Part shown: positions 1 through 22,285 of the stretch, piece after piece
Layout of the letters: each line of letters starts with the position of its first letter
Position numbering within the stretch: the first letter of the stretch is position 1
From: Scylla paramamosain
Lineage: Eukaryota; Arthropoda; Malacostraca; Decapoda; Portunidae
DNA length: 64,000 bases
NCBI RefSeq assembly: GCF_035594125.1
Contig: NC_087198.1
Location: 1,733,279 to 1,797,278, forward strand
Direction of reading: 5' to 3'
Translations under genes and position numbers: made by a program
The notes under the pieces: model-generated
What the model saw: the letters and a program-made list of their open reading frames with translations, nothing else
Databases searched by the model: none
What the model was told of the DNA's origin: nothing

Positions 1-7764
<7,764 letters not shown>

Positions 7765-9954
7765 AATGTGTTGAGTGTTTTTCAGCTTACGTACAAAAAC
7801 GGTAAAACGCATGGAAAACACTGTTTGTAGAGAAGAAAAATACCAACAATGTGTATTTTGAGTTATCACCGTAATAAGTAGTAAAACGCCAAAATGCATG
7901 CAGAGCGCCTAAATGAAGTAACGAAACGACATTTCCAAAAACGTGTCATTTAGGTGTTTTTTTTTTTTTTTTAGGGTATTAGGCACCAAAACGTAAAAAA
8001 AAAAACATGGAAAATACCCTATATAGGAAAATGAAACAACTTCAACAAAATCGTGTACTTTGTGTGCTTTTGAGCTTCTTACGTAACAAAACAATAGCTA
8101 AACTAAACAAAAACTTGTGTTTGAGTGTTTTTGAGCTTGTTAGATAAGTAATTGCCAAAATGCATGCAAAGTTTCAGATATGGAGAAAAGAAAAGATATT
8201 AACGCTGTTTTTCAGCTTCTTATGTAACGAAACGCTAAAACACGTAAATACAATTCTATATGAAGAAACAGAACATCATTACGAAAAACGTGTATTATGG
8301 GTGCTTTTCCCCATTTTAGGGACCAAAACGAGCAAATTAGGCAACAAAAAGCTAAAAAGCATGGAAATAGCCCTATATGAGAAAAGAAAACAACATTGTC
8401 AAAAACGTTTCTTTTAAGTGTTTTTGAGAGTACAAAACACTAAAATGTGAGCAAAGAAACATTTATGGGAAATTTTAGCAAAAAATTCTTATCTCAGTCT
8501 TTTAACTTGTTAGGTACCCATATTGCCCCATAAACCCCATATTGCATGCAAAGGACCCTATTTGAGGAAACGAAACGATATTAACAGAAACGTGTATTAT
8601 GAGTATTTTTATTTATTTATTTATTTTTTTGTACCAAAACACTAAAACACGTGAATATTATTCTATATGAGGGAAAAAAAAAAACTTTAACAAAACCATT
8701 AGCAAAACATCACCAGAAACTTTTCATTTAGGTGTTTTGAGCATATTAGACAGCTAAACGCTTAAAAAGCAAGGAAAACACCCTATATGGGAAAACAAAA
8801 TAACCTTAACAAAATCGAGTGTTTTTGAGCTTCTTACGTAACAAAACGATAAAAGATGTCCGAAACAATATTAGCAAAAACGTATGTTCTGAAATTTTTT
8901 TTAGCTTGTTAGGTAACAAAACGCCAAAATATATGTAAATTACCCTATATAGGTAAATGAAACGATATTAACATAAAGGTGTATTATGTCTTTTTCAGCT
9001 TCATAGATACCAAAAGTCTAAAACACGTAAATAATACTATATTTGCAGAAACAAAACAACATTACCAAAAGCGTACTTTATGAGTTTTTTCGCCATGATA
9101 GGTACCAAAACGCCTAAAAGCATAGTGAACACCATACATAAAGAAACAGACCAACATTACGAAAAACTTGTATGCTGAGTGTTTTTGAGCTTGTTAGATA
9201 CAAAAACACCAAAGTGCATGCAAGACAACCTGTATAGGAAAAGCAATCAATATTAACAAAAACTTGTCTTTTGAGTGTTTTTCAGTTTCTTACGTACTAA
9301 AACTCTAAAACGCATGAAAAACACCCTTTATGGAGAAAGAGGACAACATTACTATAAACGTGTTTTTTGAGAGATTTCCCGATCATTAGCTACCAAAACG
9401 CCAAAATGCAGACAGCACACTATTTGATTTAAAGAAATTATATTACCGGAAACGTGTCATTTCAGTGTTTTGAGCATAATAGAAACCAACCCCAACAAAA
9501 AAAATATATACATATATAATATCGAAAACGTGTCTTTTGAATGTTTTTGAGCTTCTTACGTACCAAATTTCTAAAAAGCGTGCAAAACATCCTTTATGGT
9601 GAAATAGAACATTACCAAAAATGTGTGTTTTGAGTCTTTTTGAGCTTGTTGGGTACGAAAACGCCAAAATGCACACAAATTAACGGACATTGACAAACTA
9701 AAAGTTATTAAGAAAAAATATTATTATGAGTGTTTTTTAACTTCTTATGTACGAAAACACTAAAACACGTGAATATCACTCTATATGGAGAAAAAAGCAT
9801 TAACCAAAAAAATGGGTGTTTTCCTCATGTTAGGTACGACAATCTACACAGAATACCATATATGAAAAACAGAAAAACATTACCAAAAACGTATATTATA
9901 AGTGTTTTTGACCTTCTTAGGTAATAAAATACTGAAACACGTGATTAGTACATA

Positions 9955-10717
<763 letters not shown>

Positions 10718-13649
10718 GAAACGCGATTTCCAGAAAAGTGCCTTTTGAATGTTTATTGGTGTCCTAGGCACCAAAACGCTAAAAAGCATGGAAAGCACCC
10801 TATAAATGAAAACAAAACAACTTTACCATGAAAGTGTGTTTTCATTATTTTTGACTTTCTTACGTACGGAAACGCTAAATCGCATGAAAAAAAAAATATG
10901 GAGAAATAATATCAAAAACAAATATTTCGAGTGTTTCTGAGATAGTTAAGTAGAAAAACGCCAAAATGCATATATAATATCTTAAATCGGAAAATGAAAA
11001 GACGTTATTAAAATGTGTACTATTGGTGTTTTTTTTTTTTTTTACTTATTAGATACGAAGTCGCTAAAATGCATGGATAACACTCTATATGAAATAACAT
11101 TACCAAAAACGTAAATTTTCAGTGTTTTCACATTGTTATGAATCAAAACGCCATAATGCATGTAAAGCCCCCTATTTGGGGAAAGGAAACTAGATTTCAG
11201 AAAGGTATCTAGAATATGTTCTTCAGCGTGTTAGGCACAAAAATGCTAAAAAGCATACAAATCACCTGATATGGGAATACAAAACAACATTAAGAAAACG
11301 TTTCTTTTGAGTGTCCTACGTACCAAAACAATAAAAAAAAAAACATAGAAAACATCCTTTATGGAGAAACAGAATAACATTACCAAAAACAAATATTTTG
11401 AGTGTTTTGTAAGATTGTTACGTAAAAAACGCCTAAATTAATCGAAAATACCCTATATGGGAAAAATGAAGTCATTACGAGAAACGTGTATTATGAGTGT
11501 TTTTGACCTTTTTAGTATCAAAAGGGTAAAACGCATGAATAACACCCTATATGGAGAAATAGATATATGAAACGACATTAAAAACGCATGAAAATACCAT
11601 GAAAATACAAACAGAATACATTTACCAAAAACGTGTATTTTGAGTGTCTTTGAGCGTATTATGTACAAAATCGCCTATAATCAAACAAAACACAAAAAAA
11701 ATATGGAAATGAAAGGACATTACGAGAAACGTTTGTTATGTTATTTTTTTTATTACTTTCTTAAGTACCAAATCAGTAAAAAGCTTCAATAGTCCTCTGA
11801 AGAAAAAAAACAACCCTACCAAAAACGTGTGTTTTTTTTACATTGATAATTACCAAAACGCCAACATGCATGTAAAGCAACCTATATGAAGAAACGAAAC
11901 GAAATAACTAGAAACTTGTCTTTTGTTATTTTTTTGTGCGTGTTAGGCACCAAATCAGTAAGAAGCAACGAAATCACCCTATAGGGAAATACAAAACAAC
12001 TTTACTAAAACGTGTCTTTGGAGTGTTTTTTTTTTTTTAGGTTCTTACGAACTAAAATGTCAAAATACATGCAAACACCCTGTTAGGTACCAAAGCACAA
12101 AAAAGACCCTATATGAGGAAATGAAAGGACATAACAAAAAACGTGTATTATGAATTTTTTTTTTCTAGCTTCTTAGGTACCAAAACGCTAAAATAAATGA
12201 GTAGCACACTGTATGGAGAAAGAGAAACAAATTACCAAAATCGTGTAATTTGAATGTTTTTCACATTGTCAGGTAGCAAAACATCATAATGCTTGCTCAC
12301 TATACGAGAAAATTTAGCAATAATGTAAGAAATGTGTTTTTATGTGTTTTTCACATAAATGCTAAATAGCATAGAAAACACCTTATATAGAAATGCAAAA
12401 TAATAAGCATGTCTTTTAAGTGTTTTAAACTTTTTACGTACCAAAACGCTAAAACACGTGCAACAAACACGAATAACCTTACCAAATAGAAAAACCTTAT
12501 CAAAAACGTGTATTTTGAGTCTTTTGGAGTCTGTTACGTACATCATATAAAAAATGCATGTAAAGCACCCTGTATGGGGAAACGATAGAACACTACGAGA
12601 AACGTGCATTGTCAGTGTTTTGAGTCTCTTAAGTACCAAACACTAAACCGCTTGAATGAAAATTGAATATATTCTATATCTCTTAATAGAGAAACAGAAC
12701 ATCACCAAAAACGTGTTTTTATTCATTTATTATTTTTTTTTTTACCTTGTTATGTACCAAAACGTCAAAATACACACGAAGCATCCTATATGGGGAAATA
12801 GAAAGACATTAGGAGAAAAAAGTTTTATTAGTGTTTTTGAGCTTCCTAAGTACCAAAACGCTAAAACGCATGAATAGCACCTTATATAGAGAAAAAGAAC
12901 AACATTACCTGAAACCTTTATTTTGAGCGTTTCTCATATTATGTAGCAAAACATCATAATCCATGCAGATCCCTATATGAAGAAGCAAAACTATATTACA
13001 GGAAACGTGTCTTTTGAGTGTTTACTTGAGTGTTAGGAATCAAAATGCTAAAAAGCATTGAAAGTACCCTATTTGGCAATATAAAATAATATTACCAAGA
13101 AAGTATCTTTAGAGTGTTTTTGACCTTCTTACGTCCGAAATCGCTGAAACGCATGCAAAACAACCTTTATGGAGAAACAGAATAACATTACCAAAAACTT
13201 GTATTTTGATTGTTTTTGTGCTTGTTAAGTACAAAAATGCCAAATTACACGTAAAGCATCCTACATGGAGAAAACAAAGGACATTACGAGAAAAGTGTAT
13301 TATGAGAGATTTCTAGCTTTTTAGGTACCAAGACTCAAAAACACATGATTAGCACTTTATATGGAAAAACAACTCTACCGAAAACTTTTACTTAAACTCT
13401 TTTTCATATTGTTAAGTACCAAAAGACAAAATGCATTGGAAGCCCCCTTTATCGGGAAACGAAACGACATTATCATCAACGTGCCTTTTGAGTGTTTTTC
13501 AACGTGCTAGACACCAGAACGCTAAAAAACATGGAAAGAAATCTATAAAGGAATACAAAACAACATTACTAAAAACGTGTTTTATAGGTTCTTATGTACA
13601 GAAACGCTAAAACCCATGCAAAACACCCTTTATGGAGAAGCGAAATAAA

Positions 13650-14275
13650 TAATTCGTTGATAAATTACATTCAGGACAGTTAGGGAACATCCCTTACAGA
13701 AGAAAAAGATCGCAGAAGAATGATCCTAAATGGATGACTGAGGTTAAAACACTACATTGGGCGAAGGAGTAGTATATATGAGATTAAAGACAGGGGAAGT
13801 GGTTTTAAGGCCATAATATAATGAATTAGAGATTAGTAAAATTGTGAGCAAGTATTTTTTAATTGTCTTTTCCCAGGAAAACATGCATTGTTTGCCAAAT
13901 AGTGAGAAGATATTTAGAATAGAAGAGGATGAGAAGCTGACAGATATTACCATAACTAAAAGTGATAGTGGAACAGGAGATAGATAAGTTGAAAAGTTCA
14001 AGTCACCAGGACCAGATGAAATATATTCCACAGTATTTAAGGAAAGGAAAAAGGTTATAAGTAATCTGTTAGTTTCTGTCCTTAGGAAATCACTTTAGTC
14101 ATGTGAGGTATCGGTAATTCGGAGGCAGGCGAATATAGTACCTACCTTTAAGAAAGGAGATAAAATTTTAACGTCTAACCTGTCAGCTTAACTTCTGTTG
14201 AGTGTAAAATAATGGAGTCAATATTAGCAGATTCTTCTTGTAGATTTACTTATTTCTTATGTTCTTATGTTCTTA
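13650..14275 (+). pseudogene. Degenerate LINE fragment: reverse-transcriptase relic plus 3' tail
   Basis: This block has no satellite motifs. Forward reading gives decayed LINE protein. WMTEVKTLHWAKE, followed by a stop, lies near 13730-13775. A segment with NMHCLPNSEKIFR lies near 13880. At 13994-14191 one frame reads KFKSPGPDEIYSTVFKE, then an in-frame stop, then ANIVPTFKKGDK and a stop. This matches the start of the non-LTR reverse-transcriptase domain (family pattern KSPGPDGI ... KGDK ... NYRP). The catalytic YADD part is absent. The sequence then jumps to a 3' end, TTTCTTATGTTCTTATG, which abuts a satellite monomer. It is clearly dead: several stops and a large internal deletion. The family differs from the intact LINE at 59-62 kb, whose tail is poly(A). 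CR1/L2-like affinity is likely but not proven. Confidence 0.85.
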
Positions 14276-17200
14276 TTACCAAAAGCGTGTATTTTCAGTG
14301 TTTTTCAGCTATTACGTGAAAAAAATGTCAAAATCCATGCAAAGCACCCTATATGAAGAAAAAGAGCGACATTACGAGAAACGTGCATTATGAGTGTTTT
14401 TGAGATTCTTAGGTACCAAAACGCTGAAACTCATGAATAACACTCTTAATTGAGATACAGAACAACCTTACCAAATGCGTGTATTTTGAGTGTTTTTCAC
14501 ATTCTTAGTTACCAAAACCCCAAACTGCATGCGAAACTAGCTTTATGTGGAAAAAAAAAAAAACATTACCAGAAGAGTCTTTTGAGTGTTTTTGAGCGTG
14601 TTAAGCAATAAAGCACTATAAAGCAGGCAATCACATTACATGGAAATAAAACTAAATTTTACCAAGAACTTGCCTTTAAGTGTTTTCAGCTCCTTACATA
14701 CTGAAACGCTAAAACGCATGCAAAACACCCTTTATGGAGAAACACAAAAACATTACAAAAAAAACATGTATTTTGAGTGTTTTTGATCATGTTACCTATA
14801 AAAACGCTTAAATACATGCAAAGAACCCTGTATTTGGGAAACGAAAGGACATTATGAGAAACGTGCATTATAAGTGTTTTTAAGTTCCTTAAGTACCAAA
14901 AAGCTAAAACCCACAAATAACACTCTTTATAGAGAAAAAAAAAATAAAAAAATTGCAATTTTTTTTTCTTATTTATCTTTATAGGTGCCAAGATGCCAAA
15001 ATTCTGGCAAAATTCAGGGAAATTATGTGGAAAAAAGAACATTATCAAAAAAGTTAATTCTAGATTTTTTTCGGACTGTTATGTACCAAACCCTAAAGTG
15101 CATGCAAAGCCACCTATTTATGGACTTTACAAGAAACCTGTCTTTTGAGTGTTTTTTAGCATGTTAGGCACCAAAACGATAAATACCATTGAAGTAACTC
15201 AATATGGGAATCAAAAACAAAATTACTGAAAACATGTCTTCTCAGTGTTTTACGTAGAAAAACGCTAAAACGGATGCAAACCAACCAATACGAAGAAAGA
15301 GAAAAACATCCCCAAAAACGTATATTTTGAGTGTTTTTGAGCTTGTTACCTACAAAAAAAAAACGCGAAAATGCATGCAAAGCACTCTATATTGCGAAAC
15401 AAAAGGACATTACGAGAAACGAATTTTTTATAGTTTTTCAAGATCCACAAGGCAAAAAACACAAAAACTCGTATATATGGAGAAGTTTCTTAGATACCAA
15501 AATGCTGAAACTCATGAATAAAACTCTTAATAGAAAAACAAAACAACCTTACTAATTGCGTGTATTTTGAGTGTTATTTCACATTCTTAGTTAAAAAAAA
15601 AACGAAATTCCATGCGAATATAGCTTTATGTGGGAAAAAAACGATAATACGGTATTTTGCGTGTTTTTGAGAGTGTTAGGCAATAAAGCACTAAAAAGTA
15701 GGGCAATCACATTACATGGAATAAAACCAACGTTTACCAAGAACTTGCCTTTAAGTGTTTTTCAGCTCCTTATATGCGCTAAAACTAATGCAAAACACAC
15801 TTTATATAGAAACAAAATAACATAACCAACAACAGGTATTTTCAGTGTTTTTTAATCATGTGATCTATAAAAAACGCTTAAATACATGCAAAAAACCTAA
15901 TGTTTGGGAAAGGAAAGGATATTACGAGAAACGTGTATTATGAGTGTTGTCCTTAAGAACCAAAAAGCTAAAACCCACAAGTAACACTCTTTAGTCAGAA
16001 AAAAAATAAATAAATAAATAGAAAAACAGGAATTTTTTTTATTTTTTTTTATCTCGGTACCTATCTTCATAGGTACCGAGATGCCAAATTCTGGCAAAAT
16101 TCAGGGCAATTATGTGATAAAAGATCATTATCATAAAAGTTAATTTTAGCTTTTTTACGGACTGTTATTTACCAAACCCTAAAGTGCATGCAAAGCCACC
16201 TATATGAGGAAATTAAACGACTTTACCAGAAACCTATCTCTTGAGTGATTTTCAGCTTGTTAGGCATCAAAACGATAAATAATATGGAAGTCACTCTATA
16301 TGAGAATCCAAAACAAAATACTGAAAACGTGTCCTTTCTGTGTTTTAGGTAGAAAAACGCTAAAACGGATGCAAACCAACAAATATGAAGAAATAGAATA
16401 TTACCGAAATGGTATATTTTGAGTGTTTTTAATCTTGTTACCTACAAAAAACGCGAAAAAGGATGCAAAGCACTATATATTGGGAAACAAAAGGACATTA
16501 CGAGAAACGTGAATAATGAGTGTTTTATAGTTTCACAAGAACCACAAGGCAAAAAACGCAAAAACTCGTGTATATGAAGAAGTTTCTTAGTTACTAAAAA
16601 TGCTGGTACTCATGAATAACACTCTTAAATGAGAAACATAACAACCTTACGAAATGCGTGTATTTTGAGTGTTTTTCACATTCTTATTTACCAAAACCCC
16701 AAATTGCATGTAAAACTAGCTTTATGTTGGTAAGAAATGACATTACCAGAAAAGTAACTGAGTGTTTTTGAGCGTGTTAGGCAATAAAGCACTAAAAAGC
16801 AGGGCAATAACATTACATGGGAATGAAACCAACTTTTACCAAGAACTTGCCTTTAATTTTTTCTTTTAGCTCCTTACATACCAAAACGCTAAAACGAATG
16901 CAAAACACCCTTTATGGAGATTTAGAATAACATTACCAAAAACATGTATTTTGAGTGTTTTTGATCATGCTACCTATAAAAACGCGAAAATACATGCAAA
17001 GAACCCTATGTTTGGGAAACGAAAGGACATTACGAGAAAAGTGTATTATGGGTGTTTTTAAGTTCCTTAAGAACCAAAAAAATTAAACCCACAAATAACA
17101 CTCTTTATAAAGAAAAAATAAATAAATATATAAAAAAACGGCAATTTTTTTTTTTGTTATTCATCTTCATAAGTACTGAGATGCCAAAATTCTGGGCAAT

Positions 17201-20200
17201 TATGGGATAAAAAATATTATCAAAAAAGTTAATTTTAGCTTCTTTTTTTTCGGAATGTTATGTACCAAACTCTAAAGTGAATGCAAAGCCACCTACATGA
17301 GGAAATTAAACGACTTTACGAGAAACCTTACTTTTGAGTGTTTTTCAGTATGTTAGGCACCAAAACGATAATAACATGGAAGTCACTCAATATGGGAATG
17401 CATAACAAAATTACTGAAAACATGTCTTTTCAGTGTTTTACGTAGAAAAACGCTAAAAAGGATGCAAACCAACCAATATGAAGAAATGGAATAACATTAC
17501 CAAAAATTTATTTTTTGAATGTTTTTGAGCTTGTTACCTAAAAAAAATGCAAAAATGAATGCAAAGTATTGCATTCTGAGAAACGTGTATAATGAGTGTT
17601 TTATAGTTCCACAAGAACCAAAAGGCAAAAAACGCAAAAACTCCTGTACCTAGAAGTTTCTTAGATACAAAAATGATGAAACTCATGAATAACACTTTTA
17701 ATTGAGAAACAGAATGACCTTACAAAATGTGTGTATTTTGAGTGTTTTTTTTCACATTCTTAGTTACGAAAATCACAAATTACATGGGAAACTAGCTAGT
17801 TTCCTAGATACCAAAATGCCGAAACTCATGTATAACACTCTTAATTGAGAAACAGAAAAACCTTACTAAATGCGTGTATTTTGAGTGCTTTTCACATTCT
17901 TAGTTACCCAAAACCCAAATTGATTGCGAAACCAGCTTTATGTGGTAAAAAAAAAAAAAAACATTTTCAGAAAAGTGTCTGTTGAGTGTTTTTGAGCGTG
18001 ATAAAGCACTAAAAAGAAGGGCAATCACATTACATGGGAATAAAACCAATGTTTACCAAGAACTTGCCTTTAAGTGTTTTTGAGCTCCTTATATACTAAA
18101 ACGCTAAAACGCATGCAAAACACACTTCATGGAGAAACAGAATAACATTACCAAAAACATGTATTTTGAGTGTTTTTGATCATGTTAACAATAAAAACGC
18201 TTAAATACATGCTAAGAACCCTATTTGTAGGAAACGAAAGGAAATTACGAGAAACGTGTATTATGAGTATTTTTAAATTCATTAAGTACCAAAAAGCTAA
18301 AAGCCACAAATAACTCTCTATTGAGAAAAAAAAATAAAAAAATACGATATTTTTTTTTCTTTCTTATTCATCTTCACAGGTATCGAGGTGCCAAAATTCA
18401 AGCAAAATTCATGAAATTTTCTGAAATAAGAACATTATCAAAAAAGTTAATTTTAGCTTTTTTTTTCTCGACTGTTATGTAGCAAACCCTAAAGTGCATG
18501 CAAAACCACCTATGTGGGGAAATCAAACGTCTTTGCCAGAAAACTGTCTTATGAGTGTTTTTCAGCATGTTAGGCACCAAAACGATAAAACCAAAGGAAG
18601 TCAATCTATATGGGAATCAAAAACAAAATTACTGAAAACGTGTCTTTTCGGTGTTTTACGTAGAAAAACGCTAAAGAGGATGCAAACCCACCAATATGAA
18701 AAAAAAAAAAAAATAGAATAACATTACTATAAAAGCTATGTTTTGAGTGTTTTTGAGCTTGTTACCTACAAGAAAGGTGAAAATGGATGCAAAGCACTCC
18801 CTATTGGGAAACAAAAGGACATTACGAGAAACGTGTATAATGAGTGTCTTATTATTTTCGAGCAAAAGAACTTGTAGTTCACAAGAACCACAAGGGAAAA
18901 AGCGCAAAAACTCGTGTATATAAAGAAGTTTCTTACATACCAAAATGCTGAAACTCATGAATAACAATCTTAATTAAGAACAGAACAATCTTACCAAAAG
19001 CGTGTATTTTCAGTGTTTTTCACATTCTTAGCAAAATCCCAAATTGCATGCGAAACTAGCTTTATGTGGGAAAAAAATGACGTTACCAGAAGTGTCTTTT
19101 GAGTGTTTTTGAGCGTGTTTGGCAACAAAGCACTAGAAAGCAGGGCAATCACATTACATGGGAATAAAACCAACTTTGACCAAGAACTTGAAATTATGTT
19201 TTTGAGCTCCTTACATACCAAAACGCTAAAACGCATGCAAAACACTTCTTTATGGAGAAGCAGAAAAAAAAAAACATTACAAAAAAACATGTGTTTTAAG
19301 TGTTTTTGATCATGTTACCTATAAAAACGCTTAAATACATGCAAAGAACCCTATCTTTGGGAAACGAAAGGACATTATGAAAAACGTGTATTATGACTGT
19401 TTTGAAGTTCCATAAGTACCAAAACGTTAAAACCCACAAATAACACTCTTTAAAGAGAAAAAAAATAAAAAATTCTGCCAAAATTCAGGGAATTTATGTG
19501 GAAAAAAGAACATTATCAAAAAAGTTAATTATAGCTTTTTTTTCGGATTGTTATTTACCAAACCCTAAAGTGCATCCAAAGCCACCTATATGAGGAAATT
19601 AAACAACTTTACCAGAAACCTGTCTTTTCAGTGTTTTTCAGCATGTTAGGCACCAAACCGATAAATAATATGGAAGTCAGTCAATATGTGAATCCAAAAC
19701 AAAATTACTGAAAACGTGTCTTTTCAGCGTTTTACGTAGAAAAAACCATAAAGCGGATGCAAAGCAACGAATATGAAGAAATAGAATAACATTACAAAAA
19801 CGTGTTTTTGAGCTTTTTACCTACAAAAAAACGCGAAAATGGATGTAAAAGCACTGTATATTGGGAAGAAAAAAGGACATTTAGAGAAACGTGTATAATG
19901 ATTATTTTATAGTTTCATAAGAACCACAAGACAAAAAACGCAAAAAAGTTTCTTACATACCAAAATGCTAAAACTCATGAATAACACTTTTAATTGAGAA
20001 ACTGAACTACCTTACCAAATGTATGTATTTTGAGTGTTTTTCACAATCTTAGTTACGAAAATACCAAATTACATTTATTCATTATTTTGTTACAATATTT
20101 TGAGTGTTTTTGATCATGTTACCTATAAAAACGCTTAAATACATGCAAAGAACCCTATGTCTGTGAAACGAAAGGACATTACGAAAATCGTGTATTATGA

Positions 20201-20500
20201 TTGTTTTTAAGTTCCTTAAGTACCAAAAAACTAAAACCCACAAATAGAGAAAAAATAAATAACTAAAAAAATAGATTTTTTTTTATTCATCTACATAGTT
20301 ATGAAGATGCCAAAATTCAGGCAAAATTCAGGGAAATTATGTAAAAAACACATTATAAAAAAATTTTTTTTTAGCTTTTTTCCGGAATTATGTACCAAAC
20401 CCAGAAGTGCATGCAAAGCCACCTATATGGGGAAATTACACGACTTTACCAGAAATCTGTCTTTTGAGTGTTTTTTCAGCAATTTCAACAATATTACTGA
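14276..20500 (+). repeat. Block duplicated (with losses) at about 23738-27340
   Basis: After the LINE tail, 14276 onward and 23738 onward are the same sequence with scattered differences. The shared part includes the unusual monomeric-type units carrying TTTTTCAGCTATTACGTG and AAGAGCGA, then the same HOR variants. Near 15195 the second copy lacks about 1 kb and resumes at the equivalent of 16191. Further on, 18630-20500 matches about 25400-27340, including diagnostic features: a run of A after CAATATG at 18690 and 25480, GTATTATGACTGTTTTGAAG at 19390 and 26164, and the truncated B2 spacer after CTCTTTAAAGAG. This was read by eye; exact ends need alignment. Confidence 0.75.
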
Positions 20501-22261
20501 AAACGTGTCTTTTCAGTGATTTACGAAGAAAAACGCTAAAACGGATGCAAGCCAACCAATATGAAGAAATAGAATAATATTACCAAAAATATATATTTTG
20601 AGTGTTTTTCAGCTTGTTACCTACAAAAAATGCGAAAATGGATAAAAGCACTCTATACTGGGAAACAAAAGAACATTACGAGAAACGTGTATAATGAGTG
20701 TTTTATAGTTTTAAAAGAACCACGAGGCAATAAACGCAAAAACTCGTGTATATAGAGAAATTTCTTACATACCAAAATTAATAAATGCATGAATAACACT
20801 TTTAATTGATAAATTCAGGGCAATCATATGATAAAACAATATTATCAAAAAAGTTCATCTCAGCTTTTTTTTTTCGGAATAGGAACTTTTTTTTTATTCA
20901 TCTTCATAGGTACCGAGATACCAAAATTCTGGGAAAATTCAGGGCAATCATATGATAAAACAATATTATAAAAAAAATTAATTTCAGCTTTTTTTTTTTC
21001 GGACCCAACCCTAAAGTGCATGCAAAGCCTCCTATATGAGGAAATTAAACGACCTTAACAGAAATCTGTGTTTTGAGTGTTTTTTAGCATGTCACCAAAA
21101 CGATAAATAATAAGGAAATCACTCTATATGGGAATCCAAAACAAAGTTACTGAAAACGTGTCTTCTCAGTGTTTTACGTAGAAAAACGCTAAAACGGATG
21201 CAAAGCAACGAATATCAAGAAATAGAAAGACGTTACTAAAAACGTATATTTTGAATGTTTTTGAGCTTGGTACCTATAAAAAACGCGAAAATTGATGCAA
21301 AGCATTCTATATTGGGAAACAAAAGGACATTGCAAGAAAAAGTGTAAAATGAATGTTTTATAGTTCAAAAGAACCACAAGGCAAAAAACGCAAAATCTTG
21401 TGTATATTGAGAGGTTTCCTAGATACCAAAATGCTAAAACTCATGTATAACACTATTAACTGAGAAACAGAACAACCTTACTAAATGCGTGTATTTTGAG
21501 TGCTTTTAACATTCTTAGTTACCAAAACCCCAAATTGCATGCAAAAATAGATTTGTTGGGAAAAAAATTACTTTACCAGAAAAATGTCTTTTGAGTGTTT
21601 TTGAGCGTGATAGGCAATAAAACACTAAAAAGGAGGGCAATCACATTATATCGGAGTAAAACGAATTTTTACCAAGAACTTGCCTTTAAGTGTTTTTGAG
21701 CTCCTTATATACCAAAACACTAACACGCATGCAAAATACACTTAATGGTGAAACAGAAGAACATTACCAAAAACATGTATTTTCAGAGTTTTTGATCATG
21801 TTACCAATAAAACCGCTTAAATACATGCAAAGAACCCTATTTTTGGGAAAAGAAAGGACGTTACGAAAAACGTATATTATGAGTGTTAAGTACCAAAAAA
21901 GCTAAAACCCACAAATATCACTTTATAGAGAAAAAAATAAAATTTTCTTCTTTTGTTTTGTTATTCATCTTCATAGGTACTAAGATGCCAAAATTCTGGG
22001 AATATTATTTGGGAATAAAAAAACAAAATTACTGAAAACGTGTCTTTTCGGTGTTTTACGTAGAAAAACGCTAAAAAAGATGAAAACCAACCAATATGAA
22101 GAAATAGAAAAACATTACCAAAAAGGTATATTTTGAGTGTTTTTGAGCTTGTTACCTACAAAAAAACGCGAAAATGGATGCAAAGCACTCCCTATTAGGA
22201 AAGATAAGGACATTACGAGAAACATGTATAATGAGTGTCTTATTATTTTCGGGCAAAAGAA

Positions 22262-22285
22262 CTTGTGGTTCACAGGAACCACAAG
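22262..22285. repeat. Hairpin-bearing long G1 monomer variant (example)
   Basis: Arms CTTGTGGTTC (22262-22271) and GAACCACAAG (22276-22285) are perfect inverted complements around a 4-nt loop. Ordinary G1 monomers contain only the right half (AGAACCACAAGGC) after ATAGTTTCAC. This variant has an extra CTTATTATTTTCGGGCAAAAG piece that supplies the left arm. The same variant recurs at 25644-25667, 36344-36367 and 49328-49351 with perfect arms. It recurs with a mismatch near 2345, 18863 and 43889. It is a useful marker of one HOR type. Confidence 0.85.

Noticed and set aside
13744..14031. 95-aa minus-strand open frame
   Set aside because: It is antisense to the LINE reverse-transcriptase relic, whose KSPGPD motif reads on the plus strand.
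14100..14275. The 14-kb LINE relic as the same family as the 59-62-kb LINE
   Set aside because: Their 3' ends differ (TTCTTATG-type tail versus poly(A)), and the RT stretches around KSPGPD and AYGPDG are not close.
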